Source: Lachnospiraceae bacterium (GTDB lineage Bacteria; Bacillota; Clostridia; Lachnospirales; Lachnospiraceae). From it: a stretch of 40,310 nt of DNA. The stretch spans positions 1-40,310 of the forward strand of contig JAFTFD010000328.1 in NCBI GenBank assembly GCA_017449745.1, written 5' to 3'. The position numbers were made by a program, and so were the translations under genes. Shown here one piece after another: positions 24,927 to 32,507 of this stretch (position 1 is its first letter; every line of letters begins with the position of its first letter). The notes below the pieces were generated by a model, which had not been told where the DNA came from, searched no databases, and saw nothing but the letters and a program-made list of their open reading frames with translations.

Positions 24927-26400
24927 CGTCACCCTCCTCTGCATCAAGGTTTACTGCCGGCTCGTCCATTTCAACGATTCCCTGCTCCGCTTTGAGCCTG
25001 GCCACTTCGGCGTCCTTTTCTTCCCTGGTCCACGTGTCGCCGTAGAGCTCCTCAACAGACTGCTCAATGCTCATTACGCCGCCCTGTTTGGCTTTGACCA
25101 CAGTCTCAACTGTTGAGTCAAAATCCGGAGACGCATATTCGCCGAACTTGACCGAGACTTCATACTCGCCTGCTGCCGGGCCGCTGATCAGGTCGTTTAC
25201 CATCATGATCCTCTCGATCAGCTGGGGAAGAGCTTTGCTAAGCGCCTCTACGATCTTTCCGCGCACGTGCAGCGTGACCTTTTCTTTTTCCCTTTGCGCC
25301 TCCGCATTGTCGGTCTTCTTAAGGTCGATGCCCAGTGTGGCCGGACTCATGATTCCCTGCAGGACCAGGTCCATGAAGGATGAATATGAGTTCACATAGG
25401 CTTCATAGCTGATCTGCGGCTGTGATACATCGATCTTGTCCTGTGCTCCTTCCAGTTTCATGGAGCCGACAGCTATAAAGTCATTGTCGAATGCGTTCGC
25501 TTCGATCAGCTGGCCAGTGTTCGGATCCCGCGGAACCATGTCCTCCGGGATATACCTTTTGACACGGCCCATCCTGACAGCATCAAGCCATTGGCTGATC
25601 ACTTCGTCCAGTGCGTCGAGTGCGTCCGTCTTGGAATCAAATAATGCCTTGCCGCGGCCCTTCCACTTCCCCGATCGCAGGATGACCAGAGGAACCGCCA
25701 TCATAAAATCGCCGTTGAAGGTCGTATCCTTCAAACTGGCGATTTCTTCCACTTCGGACATGTCCACCTGCTTTCCGTCTTCGCTGAACAGACGGTAACG
25801 GACATATCCGATTCCATATTCTTCCTCGAGCCTGTACTCCTTCGTATCGACCTTGTATGGCGTATAGAATTTAACGGCGGTGACTTTCCTGCCCTTAGTA
25901 ACAAACTCCACGCTGTCGGCCTCGTAGAAGGCTACAATTGGGTACTTGCTCTCTGCATCGATTGATATTTTGAACGCTCCATCAGCTGAGGATAGGGCGC
26001 CGGCGATGGCGTCACCCATGAGCCCTGCGAAATCACAGTCCTTGGCTATCTCTTCCCATGTGTCCGCGATAGGATGAGAATCTTCAGACTCCCCGAAGTC
26101 CACACCATCAAAATCGGCCGTGATTATATCCTTGTACCTGTCTATGACGATCGCTACAATCCCGCTGTGGATCTTCCTGACTTTTCCGTGCGGCACCGCT
26201 GCCCAGAACCTGTTCGTGTCCGTATCTCCTGCTCCTGCCTGTTTGAAGAACTGGCTGAGCTCTTGCGGATCCCCTCTGTACCAGATCTGATTCTTGAGCA
26301 CATTTCCCCGGAAGGACAGCGGCTCTTTGATCATGATCCGCCTTTCCGGTGCCGGCTGAATTTTTAAAAGCTTAAATACAAAATCTCTGAACCAGCCCAT
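24847..26400 (-). CDS. Portal protein
   Basis: 517 residues. Start MGWFRDFVFKLLKIQPAPER; then FRGNVLKNQIWYRGDPQELS and QFFKQAGAGDTDTNRFW, the SPP1 gp6-like portal pattern of Firmicutes phages; DALDEVISQWLDAVRMGRVK in the middle; acidic, Gly-rich tail. Forms the dodecameric DNA channel at one head vertex and docks terminase. ATG at 26400 shares a base with the terminase stop. Confidence 0.93.
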   Translation of the reverse strand: MGWFRDFVFKLLKIQPAPERRIMIKEPLSFRGNVLKNQIWYRGDPQELSQFFKQAGAGDTDTNRFWAAVPHGKVRKIHSGIVAIVIDRYKDIITADFDGVDFGESEDSHPIADTWEEIAKDCDFAGLMGDAIAGALSSADGAFKISIDAESKYPIVAFYEADSVEFVTKGRKVTAVKFYTPYKVDTKEYRLEEEYGIGYVRYRLFSEDGKQVDMSEVEEIASLKDTTFNGDFMMAVPLVILRSGKWKGRGKALFDSKTDALDALDEVISQWLDAVRMGRVKRYIPEDMVPRDPNTGQLIEANAFDNDFIAVGSMKLEGAQDKIDVSQPQISYEAYVNSYSSFMDLVLQGIMSPATLGIDLKKTDNAEAQREKEKVTLHVRGKIVEALSKALPQLIERIMMVNDLISGPAAGEYEVSVKFGEYASPDFDSTVETVVKAKQGGVMSIEQSVEELYGDTWTREEKDAEVARLKAEQGIVEMDEPAVNLDAEEGDDGNSSDQEKSLEDEPGAGKGAPEAGK

Positions 26401-27815
26401 CAGGTCTGTTTCCTCCTTCCGATTCCGATCTTCTCCTCATACGGCAGCCAGCCGTACTGAACAGAGTTGACCATATGGTCGTTCTTGTCTTCCGGCTCGT
26501 TGTCCTTATCCTCTTTCCAGCTGTAGACTTCGAGCTCGTGAATATAGTTTGTGCAGTGCTCCAACACATAAAAACACGGCTCGGAGCCTGCGTCCGCAAA
26601 CCATCCGAGCTGTGTGTTTATCCTGTCTATTATCTTTTCTTTCTTCCAGGCATCTCCAAATGTGTAAAGGCAGCCATAGATTCTCTTATACTTGGCACAT
26701 TCGGTGATCGTTGCCTGGTCAGCTGAGTCTATGAACACATTCTTGGAAAAACCCCATTCTCGCCGGTTCCTGTCCAGAAAGTCTATTAGGTTTTTGACAG
26801 TGTCTGATGGCGCGATCGGCACTGACAGTTCCGCATTGTTATAGACTCTCTCATCGAGGACAATGCAGCGCCCCTTGTTCGTGATCCCGAGGAAGGACAT
26901 CGCAATTGTATCCGGTGACTTCTGTGAATACGATGTGTCGACCGCTGCCGAGAAGTACATAAACCGCTCTGTCCTGCGCAGCTGCTCCCTCGTGAGGCGC
27001 CGATCAGAGTCTCTCGACTTGAACTGCTCTGCCCACGCTTTTGTTCTGACATGCTTCTTACGGTCGAAGTTGCTGAACACGAGGCCTGTTGCCTTGCCCC
27101 GCAAGCCCTGGATCTTATTCTTCCATAGCTTGGTCCCAGGAGGCACGCTCTCGATAATCTGCTTTTGTTTTTCTTCCGGAAGGCCCCAATTATCCTTAAA
27201 GCCAAAAAACCAATGAGTCCATCCATCGTGAGGCTTCTCCACAAGCTCTGATAGTATTTCCTCCGGTGTATCCTTCGTCCACTCCTGTAATGGTCTGCAT
27301 CTGTTAATGTATTCAGCGTAAACAGGAAGGTTGGGATCGTCCGGGTTGAGCGTCATCATCGTGTAATCAGCACGCATAACCGCTTCACGGACAAAGTCCA
27401 TGTTGGCCGTATTGACCTCGTCGATATACAAGCATCCGTACTGGCCGCCCAGGGCGTCCTTCCACCTTGCTTTATCTCTGTAACCAACGATGAACACAAT
27501 CTTTTCGCCGCGAAGTGTATGTATGAGCAAATGCGGCATTTTATACTCTGCAGACCCGTTTCCTTTGTATTCGACGAGCGTGGGAGGGAACAGATCTGTA
27601 ATCCCCAGGTCCTTCTGTATGATGTTTTTCTCCGCCGCACCGGTATCATCCGCAGCCAGGATATGCAGGTGTTTTGCAGACGCCATTACTTTGCAGACGA
27701 ACTTATAGGCACCAACCGTAGTCTTACCCGCTGCCGTGGTGCCCTCCAGCGCTTCCAATTGGGCAGAGTGTTTTAAAAATGCCCTATACTTCGGGGACAG
27801 TACCAGACTGCTCAT
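26400..27815 (-). CDS. terL: Terminase large subunit
   Basis: 471 residues. ATPase with Walker A EGTTAAGKT at 24-32 and Walker B CLYIDE at 128-133; coupling motif MTLNPD after it; nuclease domain starts about 285 with AAVDTSY and ends near DHMVNSVQYGW (an Asp-His pair usual for the last nuclease motif). Cuts and pumps DNA into the prohead. Start overlaps the small subunit gene by 32 bases. Confidence 0.96.
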   Translation of the reverse strand: MSSLVLSPKYRAFLKHSAQLEALEGTTAAGKTTVGAYKFVCKVMASAKHLHILAADDTGAAEKNIIQKDLGITDLFPPTLVEYKGNGSAEYKMPHLLIHTLRGEKIVFIVGYRDKARWKDALGGQYGCLYIDEVNTANMDFVREAVMRADYTMMTLNPDDPNLPVYAEYINRCRPLQEWTKDTPEEILSELVEKPHDGWTHWFFGFKDNWGLPEEKQKQIIESVPPGTKLWKNKIQGLRGKATGLVFSNFDRKKHVRTKAWAEQFKSRDSDRRLTREQLRRTERFMYFSAAVDTSYSQKSPDTIAMSFLGITNKGRCIVLDERVYNNAELSVPIAPSDTVKNLIDFLDRNRREWGFSKNVFIDSADQATITECAKYKRIYGCLYTFGDAWKKEKIIDRINTQLGWFADAGSEPCFYVLEHCTNYIHELEVYSWKEDKDNEPEDKNDHMVNSVQYGWLPYEEKIGIGRRKQT

Positions 27816-28146
27816 CTGTCATTCCCATCTGTTTCAGGATCTCCTCCATCTTGGCCATGTCGTCCTGCTGGGAGGATAGCTGCACCCTGTTCTGCGGTTT
27901 TTCCCCGAGACCATCTCTGATCAGCTCATATGCGCGCAAATTCCCATGCTCTGCCATAGCGATAATTCGCTCATTCATCTTGCGTACCCGTTCCGGAGTA
28001 CAACACTCTTTCAGGTCCTCGTTAAGAGACCTGTAGACCGCCTTTGCTTTGTCGCTCTTTTCTTTCGCTTTCCTCGCTGTTTCGGCGTCAAACGGTTTTC
28101 CCTTCTTTAAATTAGCCCTGCTCTTTGGGTTTTCTCCTCTCGGCAT
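27784..28146 (-). CDS. terS: Probable terminase small subunit
   Basis: 120 residues from ATG at 28146 (GGAG eight bases upstream; a GTG three codons earlier is less good). Basic N-terminus RGENPKSRANLKKGKPFDAE, as in small terminase-type proteins where it serves DNA recognition, followed by helices (LNEDLKECCTPERVRKMNER, IIAMAEHGNLRAYELIRDGL). Directly upstream of the large subunit. Fold too divergent for certainty. Confidence 0.75.
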   Translation of the reverse strand: MPRGENPKSRANLKKGKPFDAETARKAKEKSDKAKAVYRSLNEDLKECCTPERVRKMNERIIAMAEHGNLRAYELIRDGLGEKPQNRVQLSSQQDDMAKMEEILKQMGMTDEQSGTVPEV

Positions 28147-28537
28147 CTCTCTCACTCCAATGCAGCCCCTGCTCGTCTATAATCGCCCAAAATTCCTCTA
28201 CATCATGAGGTACGACATAATACTTTAGTCCTTTGTCAGTGTATTCTATTCCTACATGGTGAAGCTCGTGTCTGATTAGCGTCTCCAATTGTTCCTCGCT
28301 GAAGTCGACCACGTTTGGTTCGTACACGACAATATAAAAATCATACGGACAGCACCAGCTATATTCCGATGACACTTTGTGGCACTCACCGAATATAATG
28401 CAGTGATTTTTCTTCTTTTCCTTCTCGCTGGACAAATATGCTATCCTGACATCCGAGTCCAGTATCTCGGCAAACTCTTCTGGCCGCTGCCGCATCAGCC
28501 TCTTGGCTATTGTTCTGTATTTTCTTTCGTGCCTCAT
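28112..28537 (-). CDS. Putative phage metallopeptidase
   Basis: 141 residues. Zincin motif HELHHVG at about 90-96 in the helix LIRHELHHVGIEY; Cys-rich centre (FGECHK, WCCPYD). Matches the phage metallopeptidase family that often sits just ahead of the small terminase in Clostridia prophages; its role (anti-host or processing) is not known. First gene of the late transcript, close behind a terminator. ATG at 28537 with GGGAAA upstream, weak. Confidence 0.8.
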   Translation of the reverse strand: MRHERKYRTIAKRLMRQRPEEFAEILDSDVRIAYLSSEKEKKKNHCIIFGECHKVSSEYSWCCPYDFYIVVYEPNVVDFSEEQLETLIRHELHHVGIEYTDKGLKYYVVPHDVEEFWAIIDEQGLHWSERDAERRKPKEQG

Positions 28538-28545
28538 TTTCCCAT

Positions 28546-28579
28546 GAAAAAGACGCCGTTCCTCTGTGGTACGGCGTCT
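28546..28579 (-). terminator. Intrinsic terminator between early and late genes
   Basis: On the minus strand: AGACGCCGT and ACGGCGTCT with an 11-nt loop, followed by TTTTTC. It stands between the sigma-like regulator and the first late gene, as expected for a block that late expression must pass. Confidence 0.85.
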
Positions 28580-28591
28580 TGCGATTTGATA

Positions 28592-28619
28592 TTGACACTA
28601 ATTTCAGCTTACATATTAT
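28592..28619 (+). promoter_or_regulatory. Candidate plus-strand promoter (antisense to late regulator)
   Basis: TTGACA at 28592-28597, 16-bp spacer, TATTAT at 28614-28619. It reads into the 3' end of the sigma-like regulator gene on the opposite strand. No plus-strand gene follows, so a product would be antisense RNA. Consensus match only. Confidence 0.4.
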
Positions 28620-28658
28620 CAGCTTTTGAGCGGACAATACGGACAAAACGGACAAACT
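28615..28658 (-). promoter_or_regulatory. Candidate activated late promoter with three 9-bp repeats
   Basis: Three tandem repeats, plus-strand GGACAATAC, GGACAAAAC, GGACAAACT at 28632-28658, in the gap between regulator and late genes. On the minus strand a GATAAT (-10) lies at 28620-28615; the repeats cover the -35 area, where no consensus exists. This fits a promoter needing the regulator encoded just upstream. Confidence 0.5.
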
Positions 28659-28659
28659 T

Positions 28660-29082
28660 TTAATTTTCACAAAAAAATCTTTCGAATTCCTTCCTCACAC
28701 TATCAGCAGTTGCCTTTCTCCCTATTTTTTTTGCCGTGTTTTCCCACGTCAGCTCCTGGAAGAATCGGTACCGAATGATCCGCTGCATCCTGATCGGGAT
28801 CCCATTCATCCAGCTCTCCACTTCTGCTTTGATCTCCTCGGCCTGCTGCCGGCGCTGCTCCAGAATTTTTCTCTGTCTATCCAGTCTCACGGCATCACCA
28901 CAGGAAAAGATCACTCCTTCGATCTTGAATCTTCTCTGCTCATAGGGGTAATCCGGATTGCTTCCCGTCACAGAGTCTTGTGCCATCTGAACCTGCATGT
29001 TCTCAAGCCGCAGGATCTCCATTTCAGTCTCTTTAATGAGCTCGCAGGCATCAATATACTGATCCAGTATGTTCTTGTCCAA
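28660..29082 (-). CDS. Sigma-like late transcription regulator (RinA/ArpU-like)
   Basis: 140 residues from TTG at 29082 with AAGGGGGTGA upstream; a GTG three codons earlier overlaps that ribosome site. N-terminal coiled coil (LIKETEMEILRLENMQVQM), C-terminal sigma-70 region-4-like HTH (PIRMQRIIRYRFFQELTWEN then KKIGRKATADSVRKEFE). Such DUF1492/ArpU-type proteins end the early operon and switch on late genes. Place and sequence agree. Confidence 0.8.
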   Translation of the reverse strand: MDKNILDQYIDACELIKETEMEILRLENMQVQMAQDSVTGSNPDYPYEQRRFKIEGVIFSCGDAVRLDRQRKILEQRRQQAEEIKAEVESWMNGIPIRMQRIIRYRFFQELTWENTAKKIGRKATADSVRKEFERFFCEN

Positions 29083-29103
29083 TTCCGTCACCCCCTTTTT
29101 CGT

Positions 29104-29280
29104 TTATCCGTCAATAGTAATTCCTTTGTTCGGCTGATCGTTCCTTGTTACCCAAATACAGAAGGTGTCGCTTGTAAAATCACATCTTTCCGGACACTCT
29201 CTTTCCTGACAATCCAGGCAGCACGGTGATAATTCTTTCTCGCCGCCACATTCATTGAACATACACCTTCTATCCTTCAT
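29104..29280 (-). CDS. Small cysteine-rich protein
   Basis: 58 residues from ATG at 29280 (GGAGG upstream, within the end of the previous gene). Contains eight Cys in the pattern CMFNEC, CCLDCQERECPERC, then FCIWV: likely zinc-binding. Not recognised. Confidence 0.7.
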   Translation of the reverse strand: MKDRRCMFNECGGEKELSPCCLDCQERECPERCDFTSDTFCIWVTRNDQPNKGITIDG

Positions 29281-29536
29281 GTGACCCTCCATATTTCTTC
29301 CTGTGCTTATCTGCATTCGGACACGTGGTGAAGTGTGATATGTATCCGAGGCCTGTTGCTTGGCTCAGGTTCCCTTCGAACACACAACTGTAAACTTCTC
29401 CGTTTGGAGTGACCACCTTACCTGCTGCCCCCGGCCTCGCCCAGTAAGTTACCGGATCAGGGTCTACGGGCATCGACTTCCCGGATGCCATCTTGATCCA
29501 TCTGATCTCTGCCCCGCATGATTTGCATTTAGCCAT
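29270..29536 (-). CDS. Zinc-ribbon phage protein
   Basis: 88 residues. N-terminal CKSCGAEIRWIKMASGKSMP is the typical start of a small phage zinc-ribbon family; a Cys at about 51 and a Cys at about 72 (FTTCPNADKH) can complete the site. Overlaps its neighbours on both sides, so tightly coupled. Confidence 0.8.
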   Translation of the reverse strand: MAKCKSCGAEIRWIKMASGKSMPVDPDPVTYWARPGAAGKVVTPNGEVYSCVFEGNLSQATGLGYISHFTTCPNADKHRKKYGGSHEG

Positions 29537-29924
29537 TGTCCTTTTTCTCTCCTTTTACGCCAAATGTCCTTGACTGTTCGTCGGTCAGCATATCTTCCAT
29601 CCCTGTGATGTGAAGCACATAATACTGCTCGCCTTCAGCTGCTCCCCACTCAGGGCGCCCTGTTGATATTGTGATATAGCCGCTTATCATGGTGGCCGGA
29701 GCGAACTCTCTGTATCCTGCGCGAAGGATTATGTTCTTAAACGGTACGCTGCCCCTTTCCCGAAGTACTCTTTCAACCTGAGCCTGAGGTGCAGGAATAA
29801 ATTCCCAGCCAAGGAATCTTTTGAAACGAGCTGCATAATATGGCGACAACGACCGGTATTCCTCTTTCTTTTCCCCGCTCCTGATCATTTCCAGCCATTT
29901 GCGCTTGATCGGTAGTGTTAACAT
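29529..29924 (-). CDS. ASCH-like domain protein
   Basis: 131 residues from ATG at 29924 (GAGGAGG upstream). [20 protein letters not shown] then EEYRSLSPYYAARF; this beta-barrel entrance with Gly-Glu-Lys-x-x-Glu-x-R is the pattern of ASCH/PUA-like proteins that bind RNA or modified nucleotides. Ends FGVKGEKKDNG. Possibly counteracts host RNA-based defence; inference only. Confidence 0.75.
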   Translation of the reverse strand: MLTLPIKRKWLEMIRSGEKKEEYRSLSPYYAARFKRFLGWEFIPAPQAQVERVLRERGSVPFKNIILRAGYREFAPATMISGYITISTGRPEWGAAEGEQYYVLHITGMEDMLTDEQSRTFGVKGEKKDNG

Positions 29925-30061
29925 GTTTCCTCCTCGTAGTCCGTGCACAGCGGAACAAATCCCGCTGCCGTCAGTTCGTTATTCGAGATGCACACTTCAT
30001 CCAACTCGCAACATCCATCTTTGTTGTTCTTGCATTCTTCGCAATGGCATATTACATACAT
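29918..30061 (-). CDS. Small cysteine-rich protein
   Basis: 47 residues, [20 protein letters not shown] then DEVCISNN and [11 protein letters not shown]. Eight Cys plus His: zinc-binding mini-protein. ATG at 30061, GAGGTGA upstream; stop overlaps the ASCH-like start. Common type in Clostridia phages, function unknown. Confidence 0.75.
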   Translation of the reverse strand: MYVICHCEECKNNKDGCCELDEVCISNNELTAAGFVPLCTDYEEETC

Positions 30062-30243
30062 TCAGTCACCTCTTCATATGTTTTCTCAAAAATGTCCGGT
30101 TTACATGGATACTGTTCACCATTTACGCCTGTGATGATATAATCTCCGACAGATGCGTGCATTGTACCTTCAAGCGTTTCAATATCCATTTCCTTATCAG
30201 TCTGATATGCTTCGACAATTACTGGTTTCTTTCTGTATTTCAT
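30052..30243 (-). CDS. PGDYG-type small phage protein
   Basis: 63 residues. Start [20 protein letters not shown], then [20 protein letters not shown] and IFEKTYEEV: a widespread small phage family ([12 protein letters not shown] ... GDYI). Single beta-rich fold, role unknown. AAAGGAG before ATG at 30243. Confidence 0.85.
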   Translation of the reverse strand: MKYRKKPVIVEAYQTDKEMDIETLEGTMHASVGDYIITGVNGEQYPCKPDIFEKTYEEVTECM

Positions 30244-30457
30244 TCAGTCTCCTTTCTCCACTTCCCGGCACTCTTTCATCTCTATGAAGCCATATCTTCC
30301 ATGCTTCTTTATTGTCTATATATGGACAATCACAGTCCTCTTGCACATTCTGTTCGCATTCATTACAAAGGCCCGGCGGTGATTCCGCACCAATATCATC
30401 TATAAACGACGCCAGCTCCTCCACGGACATCTGCCGTATCTTTTCGAAGTTCGTCAT
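30197..30457 (-). CDS. Small zinc-finger-like protein
   Basis: 86 residues from ATG at 30457 (GGAGATG upstream). [20 protein letters not shown] is a helical start seen in small phage/plasmid proteins; [16 protein letters not shown] holds four Cys. Overlaps the next gene by 47 bases. Role unknown. Confidence 0.75.
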   Translation of the reverse strand: MTNFEKIRQMSVEELASFIDDIGAESPPGLCNECEQNVQEDCDCPYIDNKEAWKIWLHRDERVPGSGERRLNEIQKETSNCRSISD

Positions 30458-30463
30458 TCGCAT

Positions 30464-30572
30464 CTCCTTTCCGGGCGGCCAGCGCAGCCGCCCTTGTTAT
30501 TATGCGCAGAATTAGGTATTCACATGAGCTCTCCCTTTTGGGGTGTTGTATATGCGTTTGCGCTGTATTTAT
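30464..30572 (-). other. Short gap with hairpin in the early operon
   Basis: 109 bases without a gene. On the minus strand a hairpin GGGCGGC, loop of seven, GCCGCCC lies just before the ribosome site of the 86-residue gene; no T-run, so it may influence translation or mRNA cleavage rather than stop transcription. Confidence 0.5.
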
Positions 30573-30932
30573 TTACAAGTAACTCCTGCCGATCAGCGCC
30601 ATGAACTCTTCCCTCGTGTGGGTCTTCTCGAATCGGCGCTGCACATCCTGCTGGATGATCAGACATGTTTCACGGTTTCGGTGAACCGCTTCAGGACCTC
30701 CGAAATGTTCATGGTGCTCCAAACAGAGATAAGCCTTGAATCCATTTGCCTCTGAAACTGCCCGTTGCCCGCAGCCAAAATATACATGATGCTCTTCTGT
30801 ATATTTGACCGAGTAGTCTGCATGAAGCTTCATGCACAGATAGCACCTTCCATCCTTCTCCTGGATGATGCTTTTCATGTGCTTCCTTTGCTTTTTCTTC
30901 CGCCCCTGTTTCGGAAAGAGCAGCTCAGCCAT
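30573..30932 (-). CDS. HNH-like zinc-binding protein
   Basis: 119 residues. Basic start (PKQGRKKKQRKHMKS), then CYLCMKLH, EEHHVYFGCG and CLEHHEHFGG: Cys and His pairs arranged like HNH nucleases of the phage recombination type, with C-terminal helix RRFEKTHTREEFMALIG. Could be a structure-specific nuclease helping recombination or packaging. Catalytic identity uncertain. Confidence 0.7.
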   Translation of the reverse strand: MAELLFPKQGRKKKQRKHMKSIIQEKDGRCYLCMKLHADYSVKYTEEHHVYFGCGQRAVSEANGFKAYLCLEHHEHFGGPEAVHRNRETCLIIQQDVQRRFEKTHTREEFMALIGRSYL

Positions 30933-31290
30933 AGGAGATGTTCTCCATCCTGCTCTTCTCCGTCACGATGATGCACAGGCCCTTATCCTTCATCTTGAGC
31001 CCCAGTGTCTTCTCTTCTGACTGCTTAACGCTCAATGTTTTGATCTTTCCATCCATGATCATCTCGCCGGCCGCACTGAACAGCTTCTTAATTCCCTCGT
31101 TTTCCTGTCCGAATACTACTTCGAGGTCTTGAGAGAAGACTGCGAGTACTGATTCTCTCCATGCGTACTGCAGGGCTCCGTCACAGCGGCATTTGCTTGT
31201 GGCTATTTCGTTCAGCTCTTCCTCGGTTGCTTCCGGATCGGCGTCAATCATATATGCCTGTCCGCAGAATTTACAGAATCCGTGTGCCAT
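30925..31290 (-). CDS. Zinc-ribbon phage protein
   Basis: 121 residues. N-terminal CKFCGQAYMIDADPEATEEE and KCRCDGAL form a four-Cys site; the rest is alpha/beta with GLKMKDKGLCIIVTEK. Frequently found in early regions of Clostridia phages; not characterised. AAAGGAG before ATG at 31290; four-residue overlap with the HNH-like gene. Confidence 0.75.
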   Translation of the reverse strand: MAHGFCKFCGQAYMIDADPEATEEELNEIATSKCRCDGALQYAWRESVLAVFSQDLEVVFGQENEGIKKLFSAAGEMIMDGKIKTLSVKQSEEKTLGLKMKDKGLCIIVTEKSRMENISYG

Positions 31291-31303
31291 TTGTTCTCCT
31301 TTC

Positions 31304-32497
31304 TCATTCCGCTGTCGCGGCTAATCCGACCATTTTGATCCTCAGGTGCTCCAGACGCTCGATCGTCTGTGCCATTCCCGCGAAATTGTCGCAATCGAGC
31401 ATGATCTTGAGGCTGTTCATTTCTGCCATGAAGCGGTCTTTGAGGTCTCTCATAGGATCCTGCTCTACCGGCGGCGGCAGGATCTCGTCGATCTCCACCT
31501 GCTCGGGCTCTTCCGGAGACTGGTTTTCTGCGGTCTCGGGAGCCGGTTTTACATTGGTCTTTTCAATGGCGGGCTCCTCTTTTTGCGCCGGCGCAATTGT
31601 TTCTTTTTCTGCAGTGCCCGCTGCCGGCTGTTCTTCCACAGGATCCGCTGCAGGCGCAGGCTCATCTGTAGCGGATTCTTTGTGTATTTCTGGCTCATTA
31701 ACAAGTTTTTTGTCTCCCTCCGTGGGCACTTTCTGCTCTTCCGCGGGCATTTCCGGCTCTGTTTCGGGCATTTCTTCTGTATCTGCGGGCATTTCCTGCT
31801 CCGCTTCGAGCGCCTTCTCTTCTGCCCGTCTCTCCAGTTCTGCCCGCACCACTTTGAAGAAATCGCTCCACGCCATATTCTCGGGAGGGTTTGGGAACTC
31901 CCTGACCATGATCTTGGCCGGGAACATGGAGGCCATGATCTTCTGGAAGCGGAACGTCCCGGCTCCCGAAGGGATCACTTCCTCAATCATGGCGGTAAGG
32001 TTGTCGTCCTTATAGGCCTTGGTCTCTGCCAGCCTTTCCAGCCCCTTCGCATTGATGTATTCGACGATCCACTGATTTTTGTCATCCGGTCCATCTGTCG
32101 GGGCCTGCTTCTCGAATGCCCTGATCTCCCGGATGTCTTCCCGCTTCATTTCGGGCGAAACCATCTCCAAGCCCTCATCGGAGAGTGCAAGCATTTCAGT
32201 CAGCTTGCTCTGGCCATAATTGGCATATTCCAGTTTCAGCTGCTTGGAATAGCCGTCGATGCTGTACCGCTCGTTGATCTTTTTGAATCTGGATACCTGC
32301 GAGGCGCTCAGCCCATAGTTGTGCAACGCCCACTCCGCAAGGGTCTTGTATCCATCTTTCTTGTATCCTTCCTGCTCCTCTATCCTTCTGAGCAGGTATC
32401 CGATGCGGACAAAGCCTGCTGCCGCATTGCGGAGCTCCTGCTCCAGCTCGTTCTTCATGCTCATCCAGTCGTTGAGCGTCATCTGTACATACTCCAT
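31304..32497 (-). CDS. DNA-binding protein with HTH and acidic tail
   Basis: 397 residues from ATG at 32497 (AAGGAG upstream; longer frame rejected). N-terminus with coiled helix (MSMKNELEQELRNAAAGFVR) and HTH-like ALHNYGLSASQVSRFKKINE, as in DUF3102/ParB-like DNA-binding proteins; then a globular middle (VVRAELERRAEEKALEAEQE) and a long Glu/Pro-rich linker of about 110 residues with palindrome copy 3 coding APAQ, ending in a short helix. Neighbour of PcfJ-like gene; possibly replication or partition related. Confidence 0.7.
   Translation of the reverse strand: MEYVQMTLNDWMSMKNELEQELRNAAAGFVRIGYLLRRIEEQEGYKKDGYKTLAEWALHNYGLSASQVSRFKKINERYSIDGYSKQLKLEYANYGQSKLTEMLALSDEGLEMVSPEMKREDIREIRAFEKQAPTDGPDDKNQWIVEYINAKGLERLAETKAYKDDNLTAMIEEVIPSGAGTFRFQKIMASMFPAKIMVREFPNPPENMAWSDFFKVVRAELERRAEEKALEAEQEMPADTEEMPETEPEMPAEEQKVPTEGDKKLVNEPEIHKESATDEPAPAADPVEEQPAAGTAEKETIAPAQKEEPAIEKTNVKPAPETAENQSPEEPEQVEIDEILPPPVEQDPMRDLKDRFMAEMNSLKIMLDCDNFAGMAQTIERLEHLRIKMVGLAATAE
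31583..31596. repeat. 14-bp palindrome, copy 3 (in coding sequence)
   Basis: Third perfect copy of TTGCGCCGGCGCAA; codes for Ala-Pro-Ala-Gln in the Glu/Pro-rich linker. Confidence 0.8.
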
Positions 32498-32507
32498 ACT
32501 TTTCTCC

